A stretch of 64,000 nt of DNA from Streptomyces canus (GTDB lineage: Bacteria; Actinomycetota; Actinomycetes; Streptomycetales; Streptomycetaceae), in NCBI RefSeq assembly GCF_030815415.1, contig NZ_JAUSWW010000001.1, positions 1,860,001 through 1,924,000 of the forward strand, in the 5' to 3' direction. The position numbers and the translations under genes are program-made. The first letter of the stretch is position 1; each line of letters begins with the position of its first letter. The notes beneath the pieces are model-generated. The model was not told where the DNA came from. It did no database searches and saw nothing but the letters and a program-made list of their open reading frames with translations. Positions 1-7,247 of the stretch are shown here, in pieces.

Positions 1-564
1 GGCGAGGAACCGGTGGGTGAAGCGGCGCGTCGCCCGCTCCAGCCAGCGGTAGGCCGTGCGCTTGGGCCGGGACAGGTACGGATGGAAGCTGAAGCCGTGG
101 AAGGTGTGCACCACCACGGGTGTGCGGCACAACCGCGCGGCGATCCGGCCGAGGAATCCGCCCTTGGCCGAGTGGGTGTGCACTACGGTGAACCGCTCCC
201 GCCGGAGGAGCCGCACCAGCCGCCACAGAACCAGCAGATCCGCGGGGGTCAGGGTGTGCCGGTATCCCGGTATCTCGACCGTGCGTACCCCGGCGGCCCT
301 GGCCCGCTCCCACAGTTCGCCGCCCGGCACTCCGGTGATCCAGACCTCGTACCGGTTGGGGTCCATGCCCGCGGCCGACAGCAGCGTGTTACCACCAGCT
401 CCCGCGTGGAACCGCGTGATGACGTGCAGGACCTTGATGCGGGGCAGCGCCGGCGGCAACGGCAGCAGCGCCGCCGGCGCCACCTTCGGGGGTGGCGTGG
501 GCCAGTCGGCGGCCGTTGCGTCCGACGGCCGCGAGTAAGTGGCAGGGGTCCCGCTCCGCATCAT
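1..564 (-). CDS. Glycosyltransferase family 4, N-terminal part (runs off left edge)
   Basis: GT-B fold glycosyltransferase that would move a sugar from a nucleotide donor onto a lipid-linked repeat unit at the inner membrane face. Only the first 188 codons are inside the window, so the donor-binding half is unseen. After a Pro/Ala-rich leader of about 40 residues the first Rossmann strand reads KVLHVITRFHAGAGGN. Further on come VVHTHSAKGGFLGR and VVVHTFHGFSFHP, a pattern typical of EpsD-like GT4 enzymes. The start is ATG at 564, with a second ATG directly after it. The gene diverges from the methyltransferase at 678 and shares palindrome 588-610 with it. The family call is firm; the sugar cannot be told. 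Confidence 0.85.
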   Translation of the reverse strand, partial: MMRSGTPATYSRPSDATAADWPTPPPKVAPAALLPLPPALPRIKVLHVITRFHAGAGGNTLLSAAGMDPNRYEVWITGVPGGELWERARAAGVRTVEIPGYRHTLTPADLLVLWRLVRLLRRERFTVVHTHSAKGGFLGRIAARLCRTPVVVHTFHGFSFHPYLSRPKRTAYRWLERATRRFTHRFLA

Positions 565-587
565 CGATCACCACCGGAGTTTCAGGC

Positions 588-610
588 GTATATATACATT
601 GTACTCTTCG
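588..610. promoter_or_regulatory. EPS-locus palindrome, copy 1
   Basis: Left arm GTATATATAC, 3-bp spacer ATT, right arm GTACTCTTCG. It is the weakest of four related 10-3-10 elements; the right arm has diverged beyond GTAC. It lies between divergent genes (ATG at 564 leftward, ATG at 678 rightward), where an operator for both promoters would sit. The operator role is inferred. Confidence 0.6.
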
Positions 611-677
611 AGCGATTCGAGGTAATCCGCCCCAAGATGGGGTGTACGAGGCGCGCGTCGAGTCGAAGGGATCCCGT

Positions 678-1649
678 ATGCCCCTCGTCGAGCTGACAGC
701 CGTCGAAAAGCTGCTGGTGTGCCCGCGCTGCCGGTCGGACGTGGTGTCCGAGCCCGGCGGCTTCCGTTGCACCGCTCCGGCCTGCCCATGCCACGTCCCG
801 GCGGCCTTCCCCTGGGCCGGGCCATGGCCGGTGCTCGTCGACTTCGAGCGCAGTGTCGTGGACCGGGCGGCGGTGTTGGCACGGGCCGGTCGCCGTGACG
901 CAGCGGAGCTGCCGACCGCCACGGGTGCCGAGGGACTTCCCGCTCCCCTGCGCCGCATCGCCAAGCCTCCCAACCGCGTCGCCGCCCGCAACATTGACCT
1001 GCTGCTGCGCGGTCTTCCCGGCCCCTCGCCGAGACTGCTTGTCGTCGGCGGGGCCACCGTCGGCAACGGCGTCGGCGCCGTCTACCGCGATCCGCGGGTC
1101 CAGGTGATCGGCTTCGACATCGTCGGCAGCCCGCTGACCCAGTTCATCGCCGATGCCCATGGGATTCCGCTGCCAGCGGGGAGCGTCGACGCGGTGCTGG
1201 TGCAGGCCGTACTGGAGCATGTACTCGATCCGGGCCTGGTCGTCGCCGAGATCCACCGGGTGCTCACGGACGGCGGTCTCGTCTACGCGGAGACACCGTT
1301 CCTGCAACAAGTGCACGCCGGTGCCCACGACTTCACGCGTTTCACCGCGAGTGGCCATCGCTATCTCTTCCGCCGGTTCGAGGAACTTGCCGCGGGCTCC
1401 GTCGCCGGCCCCGGCACCCAACTCCTGTGGAGCGTCGACCATGCGATCCGGGGCCTGACCCGCTCTGCCCTCGCGGGCCGTGCGCTGCGGGGCCTCATGT
1501 TCTGGCTGCGCGCCCTCGACCACCTGGTCCCACCGACCTTCGCGGAGGACGACGCGTCGGCCGTCTACTTCCTGGGGCGCAAGCGGGAGCGGGAGATGAC
1601 GGCCGCGGAGATCATCGGCTACTACCGCGGGGCGCAGGTGTCCGACTGA
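678..1649 (+). CDS. SAM-dependent methyltransferase with N-terminal zinc-ribbon-like segment
   Basis: Class I methyltransferase of 323 aa, probably decorating a sugar of the polymer. Residues ~10-35 hold cysteine pairs (CPRCRSD and CTAPACPC) resembling a Trm112-type zinc ribbon. The SAM fold follows: LLVVGGATVGNG (motif I), VIGFDI, SVDAVLVQAVLEHVLDP and the post-motif HDFTRFTASGHRYLF seen in methyltransferases of polysaccharide clusters. ATG 678 was chosen over upstream in-frame codons because AAGGGA lies 8 nt before it and the fold begins right after it. Its last 28 nt overlap the 3' end of the opposing methyltransferase gene. The methyl acceptor is unknown. Confidence 0.8.
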   Translation: MPLVELTAVEKLLVCPRCRSDVVSEPGGFRCTAPACPCHVPAAFPWAGPWPVLVDFERSVVDRAAVLARAGRRDAAELPTATGAEGLPAPLRRIAKPPNRVAARNIDLLLRGLPGPSPRLLVVGGATVGNGVGAVYRDPRVQVIGFDIVGSPLTQFIADAHGIPLPAGSVDAVLVQAVLEHVLDPGLVVAEIHRVLTDGGLVYAETPFLQQVHAGAHDFTRFTASGHRYLFRRFEELAAGSVAGPGTQLLWSVDHAIRGLTRSALAGRALRGLMFWLRALDHLVPPTFAEDDASAVYFLGRKREREMTAAEIIGYYRGAQVSD

Positions 1650-2404
1650 CCGGACAGGCGGCGCCGTCCCGTGCCCCTGACGCTGGTTGTGGAGCAGGGT
1701 CCTTTGCGTGCGACACCGGCGACGATGTAGCGCGAAGCTTCGGGTGCGAGGCGTTCGCAGACGACCCGGTCCACCGCTCCCAGGGCGCGACGCTGCTTCT
1801 CCGAGCGTCCCAGCAGACCGAGCACCCCGAGCGTCGTGACCTCGTATTCCTCGAACGGAGACAGCAGTGTGTCGATCTCCCCCAGCGAAGGGTAGAGCCA
1901 GCCTCTCTGCCCCCAGCCGAAGTGATGGCGAAGTGCCTCGTGTACCCGGCTGCCTCGCGCTCCTTCGACGAACCACAGTTCGCCGTCGGCCCGCAGAGCC
2001 CGCCAAATATTCCGCACCGCGGTGCGCTGCAGCGTCATCGCGTCCCTGTCACCGATGCCGAAGACACCGAGCAGCGACTTGAAGGCGACCACGTCGAAGC
2101 TCGCGGTGTACGGGAGGTCCAGCACGTCGATCGCCTTGTACTCGACAGCCTGCCCGACCCCGTAGGCGGCGTGGCAGTGGCGAAGCGCGTCCGACGGCTC
2201 CTCCACGCCCGAGCAGACAACGCGGAAGCCCTTCGCGGCGAGCCACAGGGTGAGGTTTCCGTGCGTGCCGCCGGCGCCCACCTCCAGAGCCCGCAGTCCG
2301 GTCGGGCGCAGGCTCGTGTGCCGTTCCCAAAAGGCGAGCGCCCTGGACCAGTTCACCGTGTCCCAGCCCACGCTCTCCTCGATGAGCTCCTTCCGTAGCA
2401 TCAT
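1622..2404 (-). CDS. SAM-dependent methyltransferase
   Basis: A 260-aa class I methyltransferase, last gene of the unit 4100-1622. Motif I is ALEVGAGGTHGN; VVCSGVEEPSDA and FDVVAFKSLLGVFG supply the later SAM-fold elements. The predicted role is O- or N-methylation of an EPS sugar. ATG at 2404-2402 overlaps the epimerase TGA at 2403-2401 (ATGA), so translation is probably coupled. A second ATG follows directly. It ends in TAG inside the 3' end of the opposing gene 678-1649. Confidence 0.78.
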   Translation of the reverse strand: MMLRKELIEESVGWDTVNWSRALAFWERHTSLRPTGLRALEVGAGGTHGNLTLWLAAKGFRVVCSGVEEPSDALRHCHAAYGVGQAVEYKAIDVLDLPYTASFDVVAFKSLLGVFGIGDRDAMTLQRTAVRNIWRALRADGELWFVEGARGSRVHEALRHHFGWGQRGWLYPSLGEIDTLLSPFEEYEVTTLGVLGLLGRSEKQRRALGAVDRVVCERLAPEASRYIVAGVARKGPCSTTSVRGTGRRRLSGQSDTCAPR

Positions 2405-3408
2405 CTCGTCTCGCTTCCGTGCAGATCTCGGCGCCCGCGGAGGGCCGGAGCGACGGACGGGCCCGCCGACTCGTCTCGGTGTGATGCGCGTTCGGCGGCG
2501 ACCATCGCGGCGAGCCCGGTACGGATGTCTGTGACGGGCCGGTAGCCGAAGGCGTCCCGTGCCACGGCGATGTCGGCCGCCGTGCGCCGGGCGTCTCCGG
2601 GACGAGCGGGCCCCGACACCACGTTCACCGATGCGGTCAACTCCCCGAGCAGCGCGATGACCTGGTTCATCGTCACCTCGCAGCCGCCGCCGAGGTTGGC
2701 GACACCGTTCCACGGGGAGAGCGCGGTCTCCCGCATGGCTGTCACCACGTCCCCGACATAGGTGAAGTCACGGCTTTGGCCACCGTCCCCGTAAAGCGGG
2801 AAGGGGCGATGCGTACAGGCGGCCGCCACCAACCGGGAGAACGCCATGTCGGGCCGCTGCCGGGGGCCGTAGACACTGAAGAGCCTCAGGGAGGCCGTCG
2901 GGACGCCGAATACGGTGCGGTAGGTCTCGCACAGCTGCTCCGCGGCGAGCTTCGTGACGCCGTACGGGGAGACCGGCCGCGGGCGGAGGGTCTCCGGCGT
3001 CGGGTACGTCTCCGCGTCCCCGTAGACCGACGAGCTGGACGCGAAGACCAGTCGGCGCAGCCCCGTGTCCCGCGCCGTCTCCAGTACGCGCTGGGTGACG
3101 AGGACGTTGCGTTCGAGGTAGACGGCGAACTCCCCGCCCCAGGAGCCACGGACGCCGGGCTGGCCGGCCAGGTGGTAGACGGCGTCGGAGTCCGCGAACA
3201 GCGGCTCCAGGCGGAGGTCCAGAAGGTCGCCCTGCCGGAAGGTGAAGCGGTCATGCCCCAGCAGCCGGTCGAGGTTGTGCCGCTTGCGCGCGGGCTCGTA
3301 GAAGTCCGTCATCGCGTCGATGCCGATGACCTCGTCCCCGCACGACACCAGATGCTCGCACAGGTGCGAGCCGATGAATCCGGCCGCGCCGGTCACCATG
3401 GCGCGCAT
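2401..3408 (-). CDS. NAD-dependent nucleotide-sugar epimerase/dehydratase (extended SDR)
   Basis: A 335-aa extended short-chain dehydrogenase acting on NDP-hexoses, supplying a precursor to the polymer. The NAD motif TGAAGFIGSHL is near the N-terminus; the catalytic region shows FASSSSVYGD and YGVTK (Tyr-x3-Lys), followed by SLRLFSVYGPRQRPDMAF as in UDP-glucose 4-epimerase and UDP-glucuronate 4-epimerase relatives. These two activities cannot be separated by eye. Its ATG shares one base with the upstream sugar transferase stop (TGATG) and its own stop overlaps the next start. Confidence 0.85.
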   Translation of the reverse strand: MRAMVTGAAGFIGSHLCEHLVSCGDEVIGIDAMTDFYEPARKRHNLDRLLGHDRFTFRQGDLLDLRLEPLFADSDAVYHLAGQPGVRGSWGGEFAVYLERNVLVTQRVLETARDTGLRRLVFASSSSVYGDAETYPTPETLRPRPVSPYGVTKLAAEQLCETYRTVFGVPTASLRLFSVYGPRQRPDMAFSRLVAAACTHRPFPLYGDGGQSRDFTYVGDVVTAMRETALSPWNGVANLGGGCEVTMNQVIALLGELTASVNVVSGPARPGDARRTAADIAVARDAFGYRPVTDIRTGLAAMVAAERASHRDESAGPSVAPALRGRRDLHGSETR

Positions 3409-4100
3409 CAGGCCTCACCCCCTCGATCGTGCCGGCCGACTCGTTCCCACGGGGCGGTCAGCACGTACAGAACGGTTCGGGCCGCGACCCGTACGACGTT
3501 CCCCACTGTGGCGTGGCTCAGGAACTGCGCGTCCAGCGCCACTCGTTCGGGTACGAGCACCGTCAGGTAATACCCCTCGGGATCCGGGCGCCCGTCGAGC
3601 TGCGCGGCGTACGCGTGCGATCGGAGCTGGCAGGGCCCGGTCAGCCCCGGGCGGTGCCGGAACACCCATCGGCACTCCGGCGGGTAGCGCCGGGCGAGGT
3701 CGGGGACCTCGGGACGCGGGCCGACCAGCGTCATGTCCCCGCGCAACACGTGCCACAGCTGGGGCAGTTCGTCCAGGCTCAGGCGGCGCAGCAGCCGTCC
3801 CGTGCCCGTCACCCGCGAGTCCGAGCTGCCGGTGACGCCAGGACCCGCGCTGCTCTCCCGCATGGTGCGGAACTTGTAGAGCGTGAACTCGCCCCCGCCT
3901 GCCCGTATCCGTCGCTGCCGGAAAATCACCGGCGGGCCACTCGTCGCCCTCACCAGCAGTACGAGGAGCCCGAGCAGCGGTGCCAGCAGAAGCAGCAAGG
4001 TCGAGGCGACGACGATGTCCAGAACCCGGCGCCCCAGCGCCACCCGCACGATGTCCACGGGGGGCAGTGCCTGCCGGGGGACGCGGTCAGTGATGTCCAT
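3408..4100 (-). CDS. Initiating undecaprenyl-phosphate sugar phosphotransferase (short WbaP/ExoY type)
   Basis: Bacterial sugar transferase of 230 aa that loads the first sugar-1-phosphate onto undecaprenyl phosphate, starting each repeat unit. One hydrophobic segment at ~25-50 (VLDIVVASTLLLLLAPLLGL) is the membrane anchor. The conserved block follows: PVIFRQRRI, FTLYKFRTM, LSLDELPQLWHVLRGDM, LVGPRPE and RHRPGLTGPCQL. It lacks the extra four-helix N-terminal domain of full-length WbaP, so it resembles ExoY/PglC-like short forms. It is the first gene of the leftward unit, 37 nt from palindrome 4137-4159. Confidence 0.92.
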   Translation of the reverse strand: MDITDRVPRQALPPVDIVRVALGRRVLDIVVASTLLLLLAPLLGLLVLLVRATSGPPVIFRQRRIRAGGGEFTLYKFRTMRESSAGPGVTGSSDSRVTGTGRLLRRLSLDELPQLWHVLRGDMTLVGPRPEVPDLARRYPPECRWVFRHRPGLTGPCQLRSHAYAAQLDGRPDPEGYYLTVLVPERVALDAQFLSHATVGNVVRVAARTVLYVLTAPWERVGRHDRGGEA

Positions 4101-4136
4101 GCGGTGCCCTCCTCGATCCGGAGGCTTGCAGATACC

Positions 4137-4159
4137 GTATATTTACATTGTAAACACAA
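4137..4159. promoter_or_regulatory. EPS-locus palindrome, copy 2
   Basis: Arms GTATATTTAC and GTAAACACAA around spacer ATT; the inner TTTAC/GTAAA is perfectly symmetric. Flanks also match copies 3 and 4: CAGATACC on the left, and TGCC then CCG on the right. It lies between the divergent sugar transferase (ATG 4100) and oxygenase (ATG 4284). Operator function is inferred from recurrence and position. Confidence 0.75.
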
Positions 4160-4283
4160 TATGCCGCCGATCGTGAGGGCAATGTCGAACGCACTCCGGC
4201 ACCGCGGCCCCGGTGGCGGGTCAGCAGTGCGCAACGTAGGTTCGAAAGGACGGTGATCTTCCTGCTGACCGTGAGGATGAGCA

Positions 4284-5111
4284 ATGTTCGAGCCGTACTA
4301 CTTCTCGAGCGACTCCTTGTCAGCCCTCGCCGCCTCCCATCGTGAGCGGTTCCGTACCGCCGAGCCGTTTCCACACGTCGTTCTGGACGACTTCCTGCCC
4401 GAAGGGGTTCTGGACCGTGTGGTGGCAGAGTTCCCCGATCCTGGCGAGATCCCCTGGAATCAGTTCGACAGGGCGACGTCGAAGAAGCTGGCGAGCGAAG
4501 GGGACGAACTCTTCGGGGAGTTCACCCGGCATCTGATGGCGCAGTTCAACTCCTCGGCGTTCCTCCGCTTCCTCGAGGAGCTGACTGCCATCGACGGCCT
4601 CGTCCCAGACCCGTACTTCGAAGGCGGCGGCCTCCATCAGATCGAGCGCGGCGGGTTCCTGAAAGTACACGCGGACTTCAACTGGCACAAAAAACTGCGC
4701 CTTGATCGCCGCCTGAACGCCATTCTCTATCTGAACCGGGACTGGGAGGAGTCCTACGGCGGAGCACTGGAGTTGTGGGATCGGAACATGACACACGCAG
4801 TCAAGAACCTTCTTCCGGCGTTCAACCGCTTTGTTGTCTTCGCGACCACGGATTTCGCCTATCACGGGCATCCGGAACCGCTGACATGTCCGCCCGACCG
4901 GACCCGGCGCTCGCTCGCGCTCTACTACTACACGAACGGCCGCCCGGCAGAAGAACGCAGTTCTGCGCACAGCACCCTGTACCAGAGGCGACCCGGAGAA
5001 CGCGGGGGCCGCACCCGCAGGGCGGTGGAGCGCATGACTCCGCCGGTCCTGCTGGACGCCGCGAGACACGCCAGGCGACGAGCGCGCTCCGCCAGCCGTG
5101 TTGATCGCTAG
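4284..5111 (+). CDS. 2-oxoglutarate/Fe(II)-dependent oxygenase (prolyl-4-hydroxylase-like)
   Basis: A 275-aa oxygenase of the 2OG-Fe(II) superfamily, expected to use 2-oxoglutarate, O2 and Fe(II) to hydroxylate a substrate. The metal triad is visible as HAD within GGFLKVHADFNWHK and a distal His in DFAYHGHPEPL; the Arg of RRSLALYYYTNG fits the 2-oxoglutarate salt bridge. The Arg-rich last ~40 residues look unstructured. It stands alone on the rightward arm of node 4137-4159. Its TAG stop at 5109-5111 sits in a CTAG that also supplies the opposing gene's stop. The substrate is unknown: an EPS sugar, lipid carrier or protein are all possible. Confidence 0.82.
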   Translation: MFEPYYFSSDSLSALAASHRERFRTAEPFPHVVLDDFLPEGVLDRVVAEFPDPGEIPWNQFDRATSKKLASEGDELFGEFTRHLMAQFNSSAFLRFLEELTAIDGLVPDPYFEGGGLHQIERGGFLKVHADFNWHKKLRLDRRLNAILYLNRDWEESYGGALELWDRNMTHAVKNLLPAFNRFVVFATTDFAYHGHPEPLTCPPDRTRRSLALYYYTNGRPAEERSSAHSTLYQRRPGERGGRTRRAVERMTPPVLLDAARHARRRARSASRVDR

Positions 5112-6073
5112 TCGTACTGACACTGCTGGGGGCTGCCGCAAAGCCAGCGCAGGAACTGCCAGTAGACGGGCACCGTGGCCCGCAGTTCCACCCACCGCCC
5201 CCGCAGCGCCGCCGCGGCCAGCCGCACGGCCGGTTCCAGGAACAGGGTCAGTGCCATCAGCGTCCACGCCCGAGGCCTCGTCCAGTGGCGGAAGGCGTAC
5301 GTGCTGCGGCTGCGCAGCAGCAGGTAGTGCCGCCAGGGCCCCAATTGTGAGGAACTCACCTGTCCGGCGTGACGGACCCGTACCTGCTCCATGTAATAGG
5401 AGAGCCAACCGGCGCGGCGCGCACGCAGGGCGAAGTCGACGTCTTCGAGATACAGGAAGTAGCGCTCATCGAAGCCGTCCAACTCGGTGAACAGTTGTCG
5501 GCGTACCAGGAAGAACGCTCCGATGACCTGGTCCACGGGGCCCGACCCGGTCAAGTCCTGTGGCCGAATGTGATGTGAGGGGAAGAAAGCGGGCGCGACG
5601 CGGTCGAGCCCGGTCATCTTGCCGAGGTAGACGCGCAGGGTGGGAAATCTCGAGCACGAGACCTGCCGATTCCCGTACTCGTCGAGCATGAGCCCTCCGA
5701 AGATCCCGATGTTCTCCGCAGGCGGTGTCCCCAGGAACGGGCCGAGAGCCTCCAGAGTGTCGGGGTAGAGCTCCGTGTCCGGGTTGAGGAAGAGCAGCAA
5801 GTCGCTGTCGCCGTACGCGGCGCCCTGGTTGCAGGCGACGGCGAAGCCGCGGTTGCGGGTGTTGCGCACCACCTCGAGCGGGATGTCGGCCGCGTCCAGT
5901 CGCTGGAGGGAGGAGTCGGTGGAGGCGTTGTCCACAACGACGATCCGCGCCACCCGCAGCTGCGACCGATCGGCCCGGACGATGGAACGGAGGCACTCCC
6001 CCAGGTGCCGACCGGCGTTCCAGTTCACGATCACGACGTCGGCGGCCGGGACGGTCCGCGGTGCCGCAGTCAT
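5108..6073 (-). CDS. Glycosyltransferase family 2 (rhamnosyltransferase-like)
   Basis: Inverting GT-A enzyme of 321 aa. It shows ADVVIVNWNAGRHLGEC and VVVDNASTDSS, then the metal-binding DxD-type LLFLNPDTEL, and FDERYFLYLEDVDFALRARR, the ED acceptor-site motif of WbbL-like rhamnosyltransferases. A C-terminal hydrophobic stretch (~265-290) suggests membrane association. ATG 6073 overlaps the upstream glycosyltransferase TGA (ATGA), so the two are coupled. The rhamnose preference is a family-level guess. Confidence 0.85.
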   Translation of the reverse strand: MTAAPRTVPAADVVIVNWNAGRHLGECLRSIVRADRSQLRVARIVVVDNASTDSSLQRLDAADIPLEVVRNTRNRGFAVACNQGAAYGDSDLLLFLNPDTELYPDTLEALGPFLGTPPAENIGIFGGLMLDEYGNRQVSCSRFPTLRVYLGKMTGLDRVAPAFFPSHHIRPQDLTGSGPVDQVIGAFFLVRRQLFTELDGFDERYFLYLEDVDFALRARRAGWLSYYMEQVRVRHAGQVSSSQLGPWRHYLLLRSRSTYAFRHWTRPRAWTLMALTLFLEPAVRLAAAALRGRWVELRATVPVYWQFLRWLCGSPQQCQYD

Positions 6074-7134
6074 CGGGACGCCGGTCCCAGTTCCAGGGCC
6101 CTCGTCCACCGGGACAGCCACGCGTCGTACGAGTACCGCCGGGCAGTGATCTCCCGGGCAGCGCGTCCGAGCCGCTCCCGGGTGGCGGCGGCGTCCTCGA
6201 TCAGGCCGAGGATCGCACTCGTCCACTCGTCCTGCGTGCGTACCGCCGGCATGCCGAACTGGGACAGCAGGTCGGCGTTGACGCCCAGTGGTTCGGCCAC
6301 GGCGGGCACCCCGGCGGCAGCGTACTGGAGGAGTTTGTAACCGCACTTGCCGAGGCTGTAGGCAGTCACCGGCAGCGGCATCAGCCCGATGTCCATGGCA
6401 GCCAGTGCCGTCCGCTGGGTCCCGGGGCTCCAGGCGACCCGGTCGATGAACGACTCCAGGCCGCCGAGCGACGGGGTGGTGGTGCCGACGAGCGTCAGCC
6501 GCGCGCCGGTGCGCCGGTGCACCTCGGTGAGCGCCGTGCCGATCAGCCGGAGGTACGCCTCGTTGTGCGGCGAGCCGATCCAGCCGAGCCGTGGCGGGTC
6601 GCGCAGCGCGTACGAGGTCTTGGGCTCGTAGTCCTCCAGGGCCACGCAGCTCGGGATCACCACGACGTCGTGATGGTATTGAGAGGCCCAGTCCGCCAGT
6701 ACAGCGTTGCCCGCGATGACCCGGTCCGCGTGGCGCACGGCCACGTGCACCTTGCCCGCCTTGGGCGCCAGTCTGCGGACGAGACCACCCTCGCCCAGGT
6801 CCCACTGCAGGGCGTCGTCGAAGTCGTACACGGCGAATTCTGCACTCCGCAGCAGCCGCCGCTCCCACCAGCCGCGGCTGAGCGGGGAGGCCTCCCGGTG
6901 CAGCAGCAGCCGTCCGGGACGGGCACCGGCAATGGCGCCCAGTCTCAGTTCCGCGCGGGCCAGGGACACCGGGTGACGCACGAGTCGGCTGGCGGAGGCG
7001 TCGGACAGCGACAGATAGCTGCCCACGGTGAACTCCGCGCCGATGCGGTCCAGCCACCCGAACACGCGGACCCGGGAGCTTCCCGCTCCCCGGCCGTATG
7101 GCGTGACCACACAGCGATCCAGATGACGAGCCAT
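6070..7134 (-). CDS. Glycosyltransferase family 1/4 (GT-B)
   Basis: A 354-aa GT-B glycosyltransferase, first gene of a two-gene leftward unit. Visible features are FAVYDFDDALQWD in the acceptor half, PRLGWIGSPHN and LTLVGTT opening the donor half, and KCGYKLLQYAAAGVPAVAEPLGVN, the donor-ribose and phosphate-contacting helix of GT4 enzymes. ATG 7134 is preferred because AGGGA precedes it by 5-9 nt; the in-frame codons further upstream would read through the palindrome at 7163-7185. Donor and acceptor are unknown. Confidence 0.82.
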   Translation of the reverse strand: MARHLDRCVVTPYGRGAGSSRVRVFGWLDRIGAEFTVGSYLSLSDASASRLVRHPVSLARAELRLGAIAGARPGRLLLHREASPLSRGWWERRLLRSAEFAVYDFDDALQWDLGEGGLVRRLAPKAGKVHVAVRHADRVIAGNAVLADWASQYHHDVVVIPSCVALEDYEPKTSYALRDPPRLGWIGSPHNEAYLRLIGTALTEVHRRTGARLTLVGTTTPSLGGLESFIDRVAWSPGTQRTALAAMDIGLMPLPVTAYSLGKCGYKLLQYAAAGVPAVAEPLGVNADLLSQFGMPAVRTQDEWTSAILGLIEDAAATRERLGRAAREITARRYSYDAWLSRWTRALELGPASR

Positions 7135-7162
7135 GTTCCCTGTCCACTCGTATGCTGATACC

Positions 7163-7185
7163 GTACATTTACGACGTAAACACAT
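7163..7185. promoter_or_regulatory. EPS-locus palindrome, copy 3
   Basis: Arms GTACATTTAC and GTAAACACAT with spacer GAC; the inner TTTAC/GTAAA is perfect. It shares the left flank GATACC with copy 2 and a C-rich right flank with copy 4. It lies between divergent starts at 7134 and 7248. Confidence 0.75.
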
Positions 7186-7247
7186 ATTGCGCCCCCGGTC
7201 GGATGACGTCAAGAGCACCCGGACCAGCCCGGACGAAGGGGAACCCC

